64,000 nucleotides of DNA from contig JBJXGS010000228.1 in the NCBI GenBank assembly GCA_046160545.1, positions 1-64,000 of the forward strand, written 5' to 3'. The notes beneath the pieces were generated by a model that did not search any database, was not told the origin of the DNA, and worked only from the letters and a program-made list of their open reading frames with translations. Position 1 is the first letter of the stretch; each line of letters starts with the position of its first letter. This stretch comes from JAEUOS01 sp046160545 (lineage in GTDB: Bacteria; Pseudomonadota; Gammaproteobacteria; Burkholderiales; JAEUOS01). Positions 45,228-54,092 of the stretch are shown in pieces. The position numbers and the translations under genes are program-made.

Positions 45228-47336
45228 ATGCAACTGGAGCGCCCTGGAGTCGATGCTTCGCCCAGGGCGATGGCGGGCGATCCGGTCCTGACCGGTGCGC
45301 TGGTGGCGCGTACCCGGCGGGCGATGACGCTGTCGCTGTTGGTCCTGCTGGTCGCAGTACCGGCGCTGTTGCTGGCCTCCTGGGGGGTGACCGGGCCCAA
45401 GGAGCGCGCTCTCCTGGGTGGCCTGACTGGCTTCGTTCTGGTGTTCTGGCTGCTGGTGCGCGCAGGTTGGGTCCGTGCGGCGCTCTACGGTGTGGTCTTC
45501 GGCTTCATCGCCTATGCGGTTGTGCAGTTGGCCGCCTACGGGTCGATACGCGGCATTGGCATCATGGCCTTTGTCGGCGCGATCGTGCTGGGTGGTTTCT
45601 TCCTGGGACGGGCCGTACTGGCGCTCGCGGTGACGATCTCGCTGGTATCGATCGGGTTTCTGATCCACGCCGAGAATGCAGGGTGGCTGCCGCAACCCAA
45701 GCTGCAAGTCGGCCTGCGCCACTGGATCGTTTATGCCGTCATCTTCGTGGCTCTAGCGGTGATTGTCTACGTGGCGCGCAGCCTGCTCGAGGAATCCACC
45801 CGCGAACTCAGCCATGAACTGGCCGTGCGGCGCCGCGTCGAAGAGGAGCTTGGCCATGCAGAGGAGATTTTTCGCGTCATGTTCCGCGACAATCCTGCGG
45901 CCCTTATCATCACAGCGGAAGACGGCGAGATCGTCGATGTCAACGCCGAGTACGAACGTGTCTTTCGCATCGACCGGTCGCGCGCAATCGGTGCGAAGAG
46001 CGCGACGCTTGGCTTGTGGCGAAGCCTTGAACAGCGCGATGAATTCGTGCGCGAATTGCTGCGCGAAGGGCGGATCGGCAGCCGTCGCATACGCTTCCGG
46101 CGCGCCGACGGCGAGGAATTCGACGCCGTGGTGAGCAGCGAACCGCTCATCTGGAAGGGGCAAAAGCGCCTGTTCTCGACCATCACCGATGTCAGCGAAG
46201 AGGCACGCCTGCGCGATGCTCTCGAGGCCAGCCAGCGGCGTTTCTCGCAGGCGTTTCGCATGAGCCCGATCGGCATGACCATCACACGCCTGGCTGACGG
46301 CACCATCCTCGAGGTCAACGATGCCGATGAGCGTACCCTCGGCCTAAAGCGTGAGATTTCAGTCGGCCGTAGTTCGGTAGAGACCGGCGCCTGGCCCGAC
46401 CGGCAGGCGCGGCAGGTGTTCGTGGATCAACTTTTGCGCGATGGCAGGGTGCTCGGGTACGAGACTCGCATGCGCTATCGCGATGGCAGCGAATTCGACG
46501 CGCGCATTTTTGCGGAGCGCATCGAGGTTGACGGCGAGGATTGCATCCTTGCGGCGATTCTTAACATCAGCGAGCAAAAGCGCCATGAACGCGAGATTCG
46601 TGACCTCAACCGCAGCCTGGAGGCGCGTGTGCGTTCGCGCACCCGCCAGTTGGAGGAAGCCAACGCCGAACTGGAGGCCTTCTCCTATTCGGTGTCACAT
46701 GACTTGCGCTCGCCCCTGCGTGCGGTCGAGGGCTTCACGAGCCTCTTGGCCGAGGACCTCGGGGATCGGCTCGATGCCGAGGCCCGCAGCCTGGTCGAAC
46801 GCATCGTCACCAATTGCACGCGCATGAACCGCCTCATCGACGATCTGCTGGGCCTCTCGAGGGTCGGGCGATTCGATCTGGTGCGCAGCTCGAACAATCT
46901 GTCTGCCATGGCACACGAGGTTGTGGAGAAGCTGCGCCTGCAGCAACCCGACCGCGTGGTCGAGGTCACGATCGAGCCGGACGTGATCGCCGAATGTGAT
47001 CGCGAGTTGGCGCGAATTGTCCTCGACAACCTGATCGGCAACGCCTGGAAGTTCACAGGTCGAGCCGCGCAGGCGCAGATCCGTTTCGGTCGCGAAGCCG
47101 GGAGCGACGCGACTGCCGTGTATTTCGTCGCCGACAACGGTGCCGGATTCGACATGACGTATGCGGGCAAGCTTTTCACGCCGTTTCAGCGCCTGCATGG
47201 TCGAGACGAATTCGAGGGCACCGGCGTCGGCTTGGCGACCATTCGCCGCATTGTCGCGCGCCACGAGGGGCGCGTCTGGGCCGAGGGGGCGCCGGGAAGC
47301 GGCGCGATCTTCCGCTTCACCTTCGAGCGCGGCTGA
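45228..47336 (+). CDS. PAS-domain sensor histidine kinase
   Basis: Membrane-bound signal-transducing kinase of 702 residues. Five or six hydrophobic segments fill residues 30-185, then a short coiled region and two PAS domains (around 205-320 and 335-450) that may bind small ligands. The phospho-acceptor His491 lies in SYSVSHDLRSPLRAVEGF; the ATP-binding domain has the N box NLIGNAWKF, the G1 box DNGAGFD near 637 and the G2 box GTGVGLATIRR near 664. This HisKA type resembles phytochrome-like kinases. No response regulator gene is adjacent. glk follows after seven bases, so the kinase is probably cotranscribed with it. GTG at 45225 is an alternative start. Confidence 0.92.
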   Translation: MQLERPGVDASPRAMAGDPVLTGALVARTRRAMTLSLLVLLVAVPALLLASWGVTGPKERALLGGLTGFVLVFWLLVRAGWVRAALYGVVFGFIAYAVVQLAAYGSIRGIGIMAFVGAIVLGGFFLGRAVLALAVTISLVSIGFLIHAENAGWLPQPKLQVGLRHWIVYAVIFVALAVIVYVARSLLEESTRELSHELAVRRRVEEELGHAEEIFRVMFRDNPAALIITAEDGEIVDVNAEYERVFRIDRSRAIGAKSATLGLWRSLEQRDEFVRELLREGRIGSRRIRFRRADGEEFDAVVSSEPLIWKGQKRLFSTITDVSEEARLRDALEASQRRFSQAFRMSPIGMTITRLADGTILEVNDADERTLGLKREISVGRSSVETGAWPDRQARQVFVDQLLRDGRVLGYETRMRYRDGSEFDARIFAERIEVDGEDCILAAILNISEQKRHEREIRDLNRSLEARVRSRTRQLEEANAELEAFSYSVSHDLRSPLRAVEGFTSLLAEDLGDRLDAEARSLVERIVTNCTRMNRLIDDLLGLSRVGRFDLVRSSNNLSAMAHEVVEKLRLQQPDRVVEVTIEPDVIAECDRELARIVLDNLIGNAWKFTGRAAQAQIRFGREAGSDATAVYFVADNGAGFDMTYAGKLFTPFQRLHGRDEFEGTGVGLATIRRIVARHEGRVWAEGAPGSGAIFRFTFERG

Positions 47337-47343
47337 GGTTTGC

Positions 47344-48300
47344 ATGCCGGAGGCGCCCTGCCTGGTGGCCGATGTCGGTGGCACGCACGCCCGGTTTGCG
47401 CTGGCTGTCCCGGGTGAACGCATTGCGGCGCCCGACCTTGTGGTCGACTGCGCTTCGCACACGACCATCGAGGCTGCGATCGAAGTCTTTCTGGATTCGC
47501 ATGGCGTGCGGCCACAGGCTGCCTGCCTGGCGGTCGCCGGCCCGGTGAACGGCGACCAGGTCAGCCTGACCAACGGGCCGTGGCGATTTTCAACCCGGGA
47601 ACTGCGGCACCACCTGGGGCTTGACAGACTGTTGGTGATCAACGATTTCGCCGCCCTGGCGCGCGGCCTGCCTGCTCTAGGTGCGGCCGAAACAGTGGCA
47701 ATCGGTGCCGTCGGTGGCCGTCGGAATGCAGGGTTGCCAATGGCGGTACTGGGCCCCGGGACAGGATTGGGCATCGCGGGCCTTGTACCGGGTCCGGCGG
47801 GGCCGAGCGTGGTTGCCGGGGAGGGCGGGCATGCCGGTTTCGCTCCGCGCGATGACCTGGAAGACGAGTTGCTCAAGCGGTTGCGGCGGGATCGCGGCCA
47901 CGTGAGCAACGAGATGCTTCTTTCCGGGCCGGGCGTGCTGTCACTCTATCGGGCGCTCGCGGAGGTGCGCGGCGTTGCGCCGCGCTGCGCCACACCGGCT
48001 GAGGTGAGCACGCATGGGCTCGGTGACGGCGATCTACTCGCACGCGAGGCTTTGGAGGTGTTCTGTGCCGTTCTCGGCAGCGTGGCCGGCGACGTTGCGC
48101 TCACCTTCGGGGCCCGTGGCGGTGTTTTCATCGGTGGCGGCATCGCACCGCGCCTTCTGCCGCTGCTGGAGATCGGCAGGTTTCGCGAGCGCTTTGAAGA
48201 CAAGGGTGTGCAACGCAACTATGTGGCAGGGATTCCGGTGCGGGTGATCATCGGTGGTGCAGCGGCGCTCAACGGCGCGCTGGCGGCCCTGGCAACCTAG
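47344..48300 (+). CDS. glk: Glucokinase (Glk type)
   Basis: Phosphorylates glucose to glucose-6-phosphate using ATP. The 318 residues match Glk (about 320). The phosphate-binding opening is LVADVGGTHARFAL (7-20), with LAVAGPVNGDQVSLTN and the conserved active site INDFAALARGLPALG, then GPGTGLGIAGL and VAGEGGHAGFAP. The C-terminal GGVFIGGGIAPR is the family block. It ends three bases inside the convergent malQ stop (48298-48300 versus 48297-48299). It would use glucose released by glycogen and maltodextrin breakdown. Confidence 0.95.
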   Translation: MPEAPCLVADVGGTHARFALAVPGERIAAPDLVVDCASHTTIEAAIEVFLDSHGVRPQAACLAVAGPVNGDQVSLTNGPWRFSTRELRHHLGLDRLLVINDFAALARGLPALGAAETVAIGAVGGRRNAGLPMAVLGPGTGLGIAGLVPGPAGPSVVAGEGGHAGFAPRDDLEDELLKRLRRDRGHVSNEMLLSGPGVLSLYRALAEVRGVAPRCATPAEVSTHGLGDGDLLAREALEVFCAVLGSVAGDVALTFGARGGVFIGGGIAPRLLPLLEIGRFRERFEDKGVQRNYVAGIPVRVIIGGAAALNGALAALAT

Positions 48301-50087
48301 ATCCTGCCGGCCTCGCGCATGAGCGCTGCCACGCCTTGGAAGCGCGCGTCGGCGGTCAGCGCCTCGATTTCCAAACCCAGCTTGCGTGTCCAGTTGGGAT
48401 ATTCGCGCCAGGTGCCCGGGATGTTGACCGGTTCGATCTCGCCCAGGATGTCGTCCAACTGCACCATCGCCAGCATCGACTCGGAGCGTGCGAGTAGGGC
48501 GTGCAAGCTGTCGCTGGCTTGCGTGCCGCCCTCGCCCGGGGCTGGCAGATCCAGCGCACGAGCCAACGCCGCGAGTCCTTCGCGCTCGCCGGCACGCCGG
48601 GCATGTGCTGCGGCGCTCGTGGTCTCCGGTGGCAGCAGGTCGAGCATCTCCTGACGGTCGATGTCCCCACCGTTCCAGAAATCGGCAACGGTGGGCATGT
48701 CGTGAGTCGCGAGCGTTGCCAGCGCCTGACGCGGATACTCCCAGGGCCGCTTGAAGGAGCCGTCGCCGTCCCAGTGGCGCTCGAAGATCGCCACCCGGTA
48801 TGACAACAAGCCGCGTCGGGCCAGCGCGTCGCGCAGTCCGTCGGGGACCGATCCCAGGTCCTCGCCGATCACCATGCAGGCTTGGCGCTGGCTTTCCAGG
48901 GACACGCACCCGACCATGGCTTCGAAGTCGTAGCGCACGTAGGCCCCGGCACTGCCGCGCTCGCCGCGCGGGATCCAGAACAGGCGCGTCAGGGCCATGA
49001 CGTGGTCGATGCGCAGCGCTCCGGCATGACGCATGTTGGCGCGCAGCAGGTCGCGAAACGGCTGGTAGGAAGCCTCTGCCAGTCGCTCCGGAATCCACGG
49101 CGGCAGGCCCCAATCCTGGCCTTCGCGGTTGAGCAGGTCCGGCGGTGCGCCAACGTGGATGCCGCTGGCAAAGAGTTTCGGATGCGCGGCTACCTCCGCG
49201 CCGTCCGCCGCGGCGCCTACGGCCAGGTCGCGATACAGCCCGATACGCATTCCGGCTGTGCGCGCGGCCGCGGCTGCCGTGCCGAGCTGCTGGTCGCATT
49301 GCCACTGCAGGAAGGCATGAAAGCCGGGTTCGGCACCGACCGCGCCTGCTGGAGATGTCGCACCCAGGCGCGCGGCTTCGAAGGTACAGAACTGCTCCAG
49401 CGCGTCCGCTCCCATGGCTTCGCGAAATTGCTTCAGCGACGTCTGCTCACCGAAACTGGTGATCTGCTTCCAGTGGGTGTAGGCCAGCCCGAGGATTTCC
49501 AGCTTGAGCGCGCATACCGAGGCGTGGTCGACACGTGTCAGCGCGCGCACCGCTGCAAGGCGTGCCTGGAAGTCCGCGGCCTCGGCGCGCAGGGCGGCTG
49601 CGCCGTCGTAGCCCGCGACTGTTTTGACGTCCAGTGACAATGGGTCTAGAAACAGGCGCGAAGAGGGCGCATATGGACTTGCATCGTCCGGACGCGAGAG
49701 CGTGCGCGCATGCAGGGGGTTGAGCCCGATGGCCTGCGCTCCGGCAGCGGCGGCGACCCGTGCCAGCGAGCCAAGGTCGGTGAAATCGCCGATCCCCCAG
49801 TTGCGAGCGGAACGCAGCGCGTAGAGCTGCACGGCCAGGCCCCAGACGCGCCGGCCTTGCTTCAGGTCCTCCGGGATATGGCAGGTCGGTGGCGATGGAG
49901 GCACGAAGCGCGTGCGCCGTTGGTTCGCGCGCCGCTGCAATTCCTCGGCAGCCGGACCGGGATATCCGAGCGCCGTGACGATGGCGCGGGCACCGGCTTC
50001 GGTCAGGTCGCGGCGCTGACCGAGGCCATCCCAATAGCCGGGCTCGACACCGCAGTCGGCTGCCAGTCGCGCCAGGGCTTCATCCAT
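48297..50087 (-). CDS. malQ: 4-alpha-glucanotransferase
   Basis: Transfers maltosyl or longer glucans between alpha-1,4 chains and releases glucose (GH77). The 596-residue protein shows VQLYALRSARNWGIGDFTDL, DDASPYAPSSRLFLDPL, the catalytic nucleophile region ALRIDHVMALTRLFWIP, the acid/base Glu in MVIGEDLGSVPDG and LATHDMPTVADFWNGGD. The N-terminal region is long, typical of proteobacterial MalQ. The ATG at 50087 overlaps the end of glgX by eight bases. Last gene of the glycogen operon. Confidence 0.95.
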   Translation of the reverse strand: MDEALARLAADCGVEPGYWDGLGQRRDLTEAGARAIVTALGYPGPAAEELQRRANQRRTRFVPPSPPTCHIPEDLKQGRRVWGLAVQLYALRSARNWGIGDFTDLGSLARVAAAAGAQAIGLNPLHARTLSRPDDASPYAPSSRLFLDPLSLDVKTVAGYDGAAALRAEAADFQARLAAVRALTRVDHASVCALKLEILGLAYTHWKQITSFGEQTSLKQFREAMGADALEQFCTFEAARLGATSPAGAVGAEPGFHAFLQWQCDQQLGTAAAAARTAGMRIGLYRDLAVGAAADGAEVAAHPKLFASGIHVGAPPDLLNREGQDWGLPPWIPERLAEASYQPFRDLLRANMRHAGALRIDHVMALTRLFWIPRGERGSAGAYVRYDFEAMVGCVSLESQRQACMVIGEDLGSVPDGLRDALARRGLLSYRVAIFERHWDGDGSFKRPWEYPRQALATLATHDMPTVADFWNGGDIDRQEMLDLLPPETTSAAAHARRAGEREGLAALARALDLPAPGEGGTQASDSLHALLARSESMLAMVQLDDILGEIEPVNIPGTWREYPNWTRKLGLEIEALTADARFQGVAALMREAGRI

Positions 50088-52179
50088 GCGGGTGGCCAGG
50101 TGCAGCCGCCAATACCGCCAGCGACTCCGGGCCGACGACGCAGTGCGCCTGGTCCACGTTCACATCTGCGCCGGAATCGGTAGTTGCGAGAATCACGCGC
50201 CAGGGCGCCGGGGCTGCTTCCGGCAAGGCGAATGCGGTCGGGTCGGAGGCGCCGTTGATCAGCACCAGCAACATGGACTCGGCCGCGTCGAGGCGGCCGA
50301 TCCGGTAGGCGAAGGCGCGCTGATTGACGTCATTCCAGTCCTCGGGACGCAACGCTTCTCCCGCAGGTGACTGCCAAGTGATATCGGGCTCGCCCAATTG
50401 CGTGGGCGTGCCGCTGAACCAGTTGGTGCGGGTCAGCGCCGGGTGGGCGCGCCGCAACGCCACCAGGCGCCGGCTAAGGTCGGCTAAGCGCGTGTCGGCG
50501 CCATCCCAGTCGATCCAGGTGGTGGGATTGTCCTGTGCGTAAGCGTTGTTGTTGCCGTCTTGCGTGCGGCCCTGGTCATCACCGGCCGGAAACATCGGCA
50601 CACCTTGTGAGAGCATCAGCGTGGCCATGAGCGCGCGCTTGAGGCGGTCGCGGCGTGCCAGGATGGCCGGATCGGCGCTCGGCCCCTCGACACCGCAGTT
50701 GATGCTGCGATTGTCACTGGTGCCGTCACTGTTGCCATGACCGTTGGCCTCGTTGTGCTTGCGTTCGTAGGCGAGCAGGTCGGCGAGCGTGAAGCCGTCG
50801 TGTGCGGTGACGAAATTGATCGAAGATTGCGGCGCGCGCCCGTTGTGGGCGAAGAGGTCGGAAGAACCGGTCAGGCGCCGCGCCAGTTCGCCGCGGTGCA
50901 CCGTGCGCGTCAGCCAAAAGCCGCGTACCGCGTCGCGAAAGCGGTCATTCCATTCGGAGAATCCTTGCGGGAACGCGCCCGTATGGCAGCCGGTCGAGTC
51001 CCACGGCTCGACGATGAGCTTGACCTGCGACAGCGTCGGGTCCTGGCGCAGGCAGGCCAGCAGTGCACCCTGGGGATCGAAGCCGTCGCGACCGCGCGCG
51101 AGTGCGGTTGCCAGATCGAAGCGAAAACCGTCAACCCCAAACTCCTCGACCCAATGGCGCAGCGAATCCATGACCAGTTGCAGTACGCGCGGATGAGCAA
51201 GGTTCAGGGTATTGCCGCAACCGGACAGGTTGGCGCAACGGCGCGCCTCGGGGCCGGCCAAGTAATAGACGCTGTTGGCGATGCCGCGATAGCACAGGGT
51301 CGTGCCGGTCTCGTCACCCTCGGCGGTATGGTTGTAGACCACGTCGATGATCACTTCCAAGCCCGCTGAGTGCAGGGCGCGCACCATGGCGCGGAACTCG
51401 GTGGCCGGATCGCCGCCGCCTGCGTAGCGTGCGGTCGGCACGAACCAGTTGATCGGGTTGTAGCCCCAGTAGTTGGTGAGTTCACCGGTGATGAGCCCGG
51501 GCTCGTCGAGAAACTCCTGCACCGGCAGGAGTTCGACTGTGGTCGCGCCAGAGGCCTTCAAGCGCGCGATCGAAGCCGGATGCGCGAAGCCCGCGTAGGT
51601 GCCGCGCAGCGCCGCCGGCACCTGCGGGTTCATCATCGTGTAGCCCTTGACATGTGCCTCGCAGATCACCGTATCGCGCCAGGGGATGCGTGGCCGGTCC
51701 TCTACGCGGGCAGTCGCTTCGACCACGCGGCACTTGGGCATACCCCAGGCGTTGTCGCGGCGGTCGAAGGAGAGGTCGCCGCGCGCGTGCCCGGGGCGAT
51801 GGCCGTGATGCGCCCCGGTCCAGCGGAAAGTTCCGGCAAAGCCCCGCGCATAGGGGTCGAGCAGCAACTTGTGCGCATTGAAGCGGTGCCCGTCCTCGGG
51901 TGAATAGGGCCCGTGCACGCGGTAGCCGTAGGCCTGTCCCGGACGCAGCAGGGGATGGTGACCATGCCACACGCCGTCGCTCTGCTCCGGCAGCTCCAGA
52001 CGGCCGATTTCATGCGCGGCATCCGTGTCGTACAAGCACAGCTCGACCTTTGTCGCATGTGGCGCGTAGAGAGCGAAATTGACGCCATCGCCCGTCCAGG
52101 TCGCACCCAGCGGCGCCGCGGCGCCGCTCGACAAGGCGGTCTGCGCGAGATGCTCCAGGTGCGGGCGCGCCGGAGTCAA
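50080..52179 (-). CDS. glgX: Glycogen debranching enzyme GlgX
   Basis: Isoamylase-type alpha-1,6-glucosidase (GH13) trimming limit branches left by glycogen phosphorylase. The 699 residues include a CBM48 N-terminal domain (LGATWTGDGVNFALYAPHA), EVIIDVVYNHTAEGDETG, the nucleophile region GVDGFRFDLATALARG, the acid/base Glu in KLIVEPWDSTG and NFVTAHDGFTLADL. The frame begins with TTG at 52179, whose GGGAGG lies six bases upstream and decides the start. It overlaps glgB by four bases (TTGA). Confidence 0.96.
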   Translation of the reverse strand: MTPARPHLEHLAQTALSSGAAAPLGATWTGDGVNFALYAPHATKVELCLYDTDAAHEIGRLELPEQSDGVWHGHHPLLRPGQAYGYRVHGPYSPEDGHRFNAHKLLLDPYARGFAGTFRWTGAHHGHRPGHARGDLSFDRRDNAWGMPKCRVVEATARVEDRPRIPWRDTVICEAHVKGYTMMNPQVPAALRGTYAGFAHPASIARLKASGATTVELLPVQEFLDEPGLITGELTNYWGYNPINWFVPTARYAGGGDPATEFRAMVRALHSAGLEVIIDVVYNHTAEGDETGTTLCYRGIANSVYYLAGPEARRCANLSGCGNTLNLAHPRVLQLVMDSLRHWVEEFGVDGFRFDLATALARGRDGFDPQGALLACLRQDPTLSQVKLIVEPWDSTGCHTGAFPQGFSEWNDRFRDAVRGFWLTRTVHRGELARRLTGSSDLFAHNGRAPQSSINFVTAHDGFTLADLLAYERKHNEANGHGNSDGTSDNRSINCGVEGPSADPAILARRDRLKRALMATLMLSQGVPMFPAGDDQGRTQDGNNNAYAQDNPTTWIDWDGADTRLADLSRRLVALRRAHPALTRTNWFSGTPTQLGEPDITWQSPAGEALRPEDWNDVNQRAFAYRIGRLDAAESMLLVLINGASDPTAFALPEAAPAPWRVILATTDSGADVNVDQAHCVVGPESLAVLAAAPGHPHG

Positions 52180-54092
52180 GTTTCCTCCCGTGCCAAGTAC
52201 AGCACCGCCAGCGGCGGCAGGGTCAGCATGAGGGATGCGGGGCGGTCGTGCGCCGGGGCGGTACCTGCAATCACCTGACCGCCATTGCCAAGATCAGACC
52301 CGCCATACAAGGCCGAGTCGGTATTGAGCAGTTCGCGATAGGTTCCGGGGTGCGGCACGCCCACCCGGTAGCCATGCCGCGGGACCGGCGTGAAGTTGCA
52401 TACGACCACGACCTCGCGCGCGCCGGGCTTCACGCGCAGGAAGGAGATCACGCTTTGTTCGCGATCACGGTGGTCGATCCATTCGAACGCGGCCGGGCCG
52501 CTGTCCTCGCAGAGGGCGCTTTCGCGTCGATAGCAGGTGTTGAGGTCGCCGATCAGGCGCATCACGCCCGCGTGCTGGGCGTCCGAAAGCGCACTCCAGT
52601 CAAGCTCTGTGTCGTGATTCCACTCGCCTGCCTGGCCGAACTCGCCGCCCATGAAGAGCAGCTTCTTGCCCGGCTGGGCCCACATCAAGGCGTAGTAGGC
52701 GCGCAGGTTTGCGAAGCGCTGCCAGCGGTCCCCGGGCATCTTGCCCAGCAGCGAGCCCTTGCCGTGCACCACCTCGTCATGCGACAGCGGCAGGATGAAG
52801 TGTTCATCGAACGCGTACAAAAGGCCAAAGGTCAGGCGCTCATGGTGATGTGGCCTGTGCACCGGGTCTCGGCGCATGTAGTCGAGCGTATCGTGCATCC
52901 AGCCCATGTTCCACTTGTAGTCGAAACCCAGACCACCGGCCCCGGCAGCGCGGGTCACGCCGGGCCACGCGGTCGATTCCTCGGCACAGATGACCGCGCC
53001 CGGCACACGCGCTGTGATGATGCTGTTCAGTTCGCGCAGGAAACTGACGGCTTCCAGGTTCTCGCGCCCGCCGAACTGGTTCGGCACCCATTCCCCGTCC
53101 GGGCGGCTGTAGTCAAGGTAGAGCATGGACGCGACCGCGTCGACACGCAGCCCGTCGATGCCGAAGGTCTCGAGCCAGTACAAGGCGCTGGCGATGAGGA
53201 AATTGCGTACCTCGACGCGCCCGTAGTTGTAGATCAGGGTTTTCCAGTCGCGGTGTACCCCCTGGCGCGGGTCGGCATGCTCGTAGAGGTGCGTACCGTC
53301 GAACTGCGCCAGCGCGTAGTCGTCGGCCGGAAAATGGCCCGGCACCCAGTCGAGAATAACGCCCACTCCGGCATCCTGAAAGCGGGCGACGAAGTCCGCG
53401 AATTGCTCAGGGGTGCCATGGCGCGCGGTCGGCGCGAACAGAGCCGTCGGTTGATAGCCCCAGGACCCGTCGAACGGGTGCTCGGTCACCGGCAGGAGCT
53501 CGATGTGGGTGAAGCCGAGCGCCTTGACGTGCGCCAGCAGGGTCTCTGCGAGCTCGGGCCAGGACAGGAAGGCGCCACCTGCGCCGCGTCGCCACGAACC
53601 GGCGTGCACCTCGTAGATCGACACCGGCGCGGCACTACCGGCTGCTGCGCGCCTGGCGGATCGCGCCGCCAGCGCAGGTGCGACGATCGACGCGGTCGCC
53701 GGACGCAACTCGGCGCGCCGTGCAAACGGGTCGGCCTTCAGGACAGGTGCGCCGCCTGCCGGTGTGGTGATCGCGTACTTGTAGTGCGCGCCTGCGGCAG
53801 CGCCGGCGACGAAGCCCTCCCAGACGCCGCGGCCGTGCACCTGCTTGAGCGGATGGCGGGTGGCGTCCCAGTCGTTGAAATCGCCGACGACGGCCACGCC
53901 CCCGGCGTTGGGAGCCCAGAGCGCGAAATTGACGCCATCGACTCCGGTCACGCAGACAGGATGGGCGCCCAGTACCTCGTAGAGGCGCTGGTGGTTGCCC
54001 TCGCCGATCAGCCACGCGTCGAGTTCGCCTACGACCGGCGCCGCCGGGGCAGGTGCGTAGGCCGGCGCCTTAGGCTGAGAGCGGGTGGACAC
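52176..54092 (-). CDS. glgB: 1,4-alpha-glucan branching enzyme
   Basis: Creates alpha-1,6 branches in glycogen. A GTG start at 54092, with GAAGG eight bases upstream, gives 638 residues; it lies inside the end of glgP (23-base overlap). The carbohydrate-binding domain has FALWAPNAGGVAVVGDFNDW; the GH13 core has ILDWVPGHFPADDYAL, the nucleophile region GIDGLRVDAVASMLYLDYS, the acid/base Glu in AVICAEESTAWPGV and LPLSHDEVVHGKGS, then FMGGEFGQAGEWNHD. The reading frame stays open to 54269 without family-like sequence. Confidence 0.96.
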   Translation of the reverse strand: MSTRSQPKAPAYAPAPAAPVVGELDAWLIGEGNHQRLYEVLGAHPVCVTGVDGVNFALWAPNAGGVAVVGDFNDWDATRHPLKQVHGRGVWEGFVAGAAAGAHYKYAITTPAGGAPVLKADPFARRAELRPATASIVAPALAARSARRAAAGSAAPVSIYEVHAGSWRRGAGGAFLSWPELAETLLAHVKALGFTHIELLPVTEHPFDGSWGYQPTALFAPTARHGTPEQFADFVARFQDAGVGVILDWVPGHFPADDYALAQFDGTHLYEHADPRQGVHRDWKTLIYNYGRVEVRNFLIASALYWLETFGIDGLRVDAVASMLYLDYSRPDGEWVPNQFGGRENLEAVSFLRELNSIITARVPGAVICAEESTAWPGVTRAAGAGGLGFDYKWNMGWMHDTLDYMRRDPVHRPHHHERLTFGLLYAFDEHFILPLSHDEVVHGKGSLLGKMPGDRWQRFANLRAYYALMWAQPGKKLLFMGGEFGQAGEWNHDTELDWSALSDAQHAGVMRLIGDLNTCYRRESALCEDSGPAAFEWIDHRDREQSVISFLRVKPGAREVVVVCNFTPVPRHGYRVGVPHPGTYRELLNTDSALYGGSDLGNGGQVIAGTAPAHDRPASLMLTLPPLAVLYLAREET

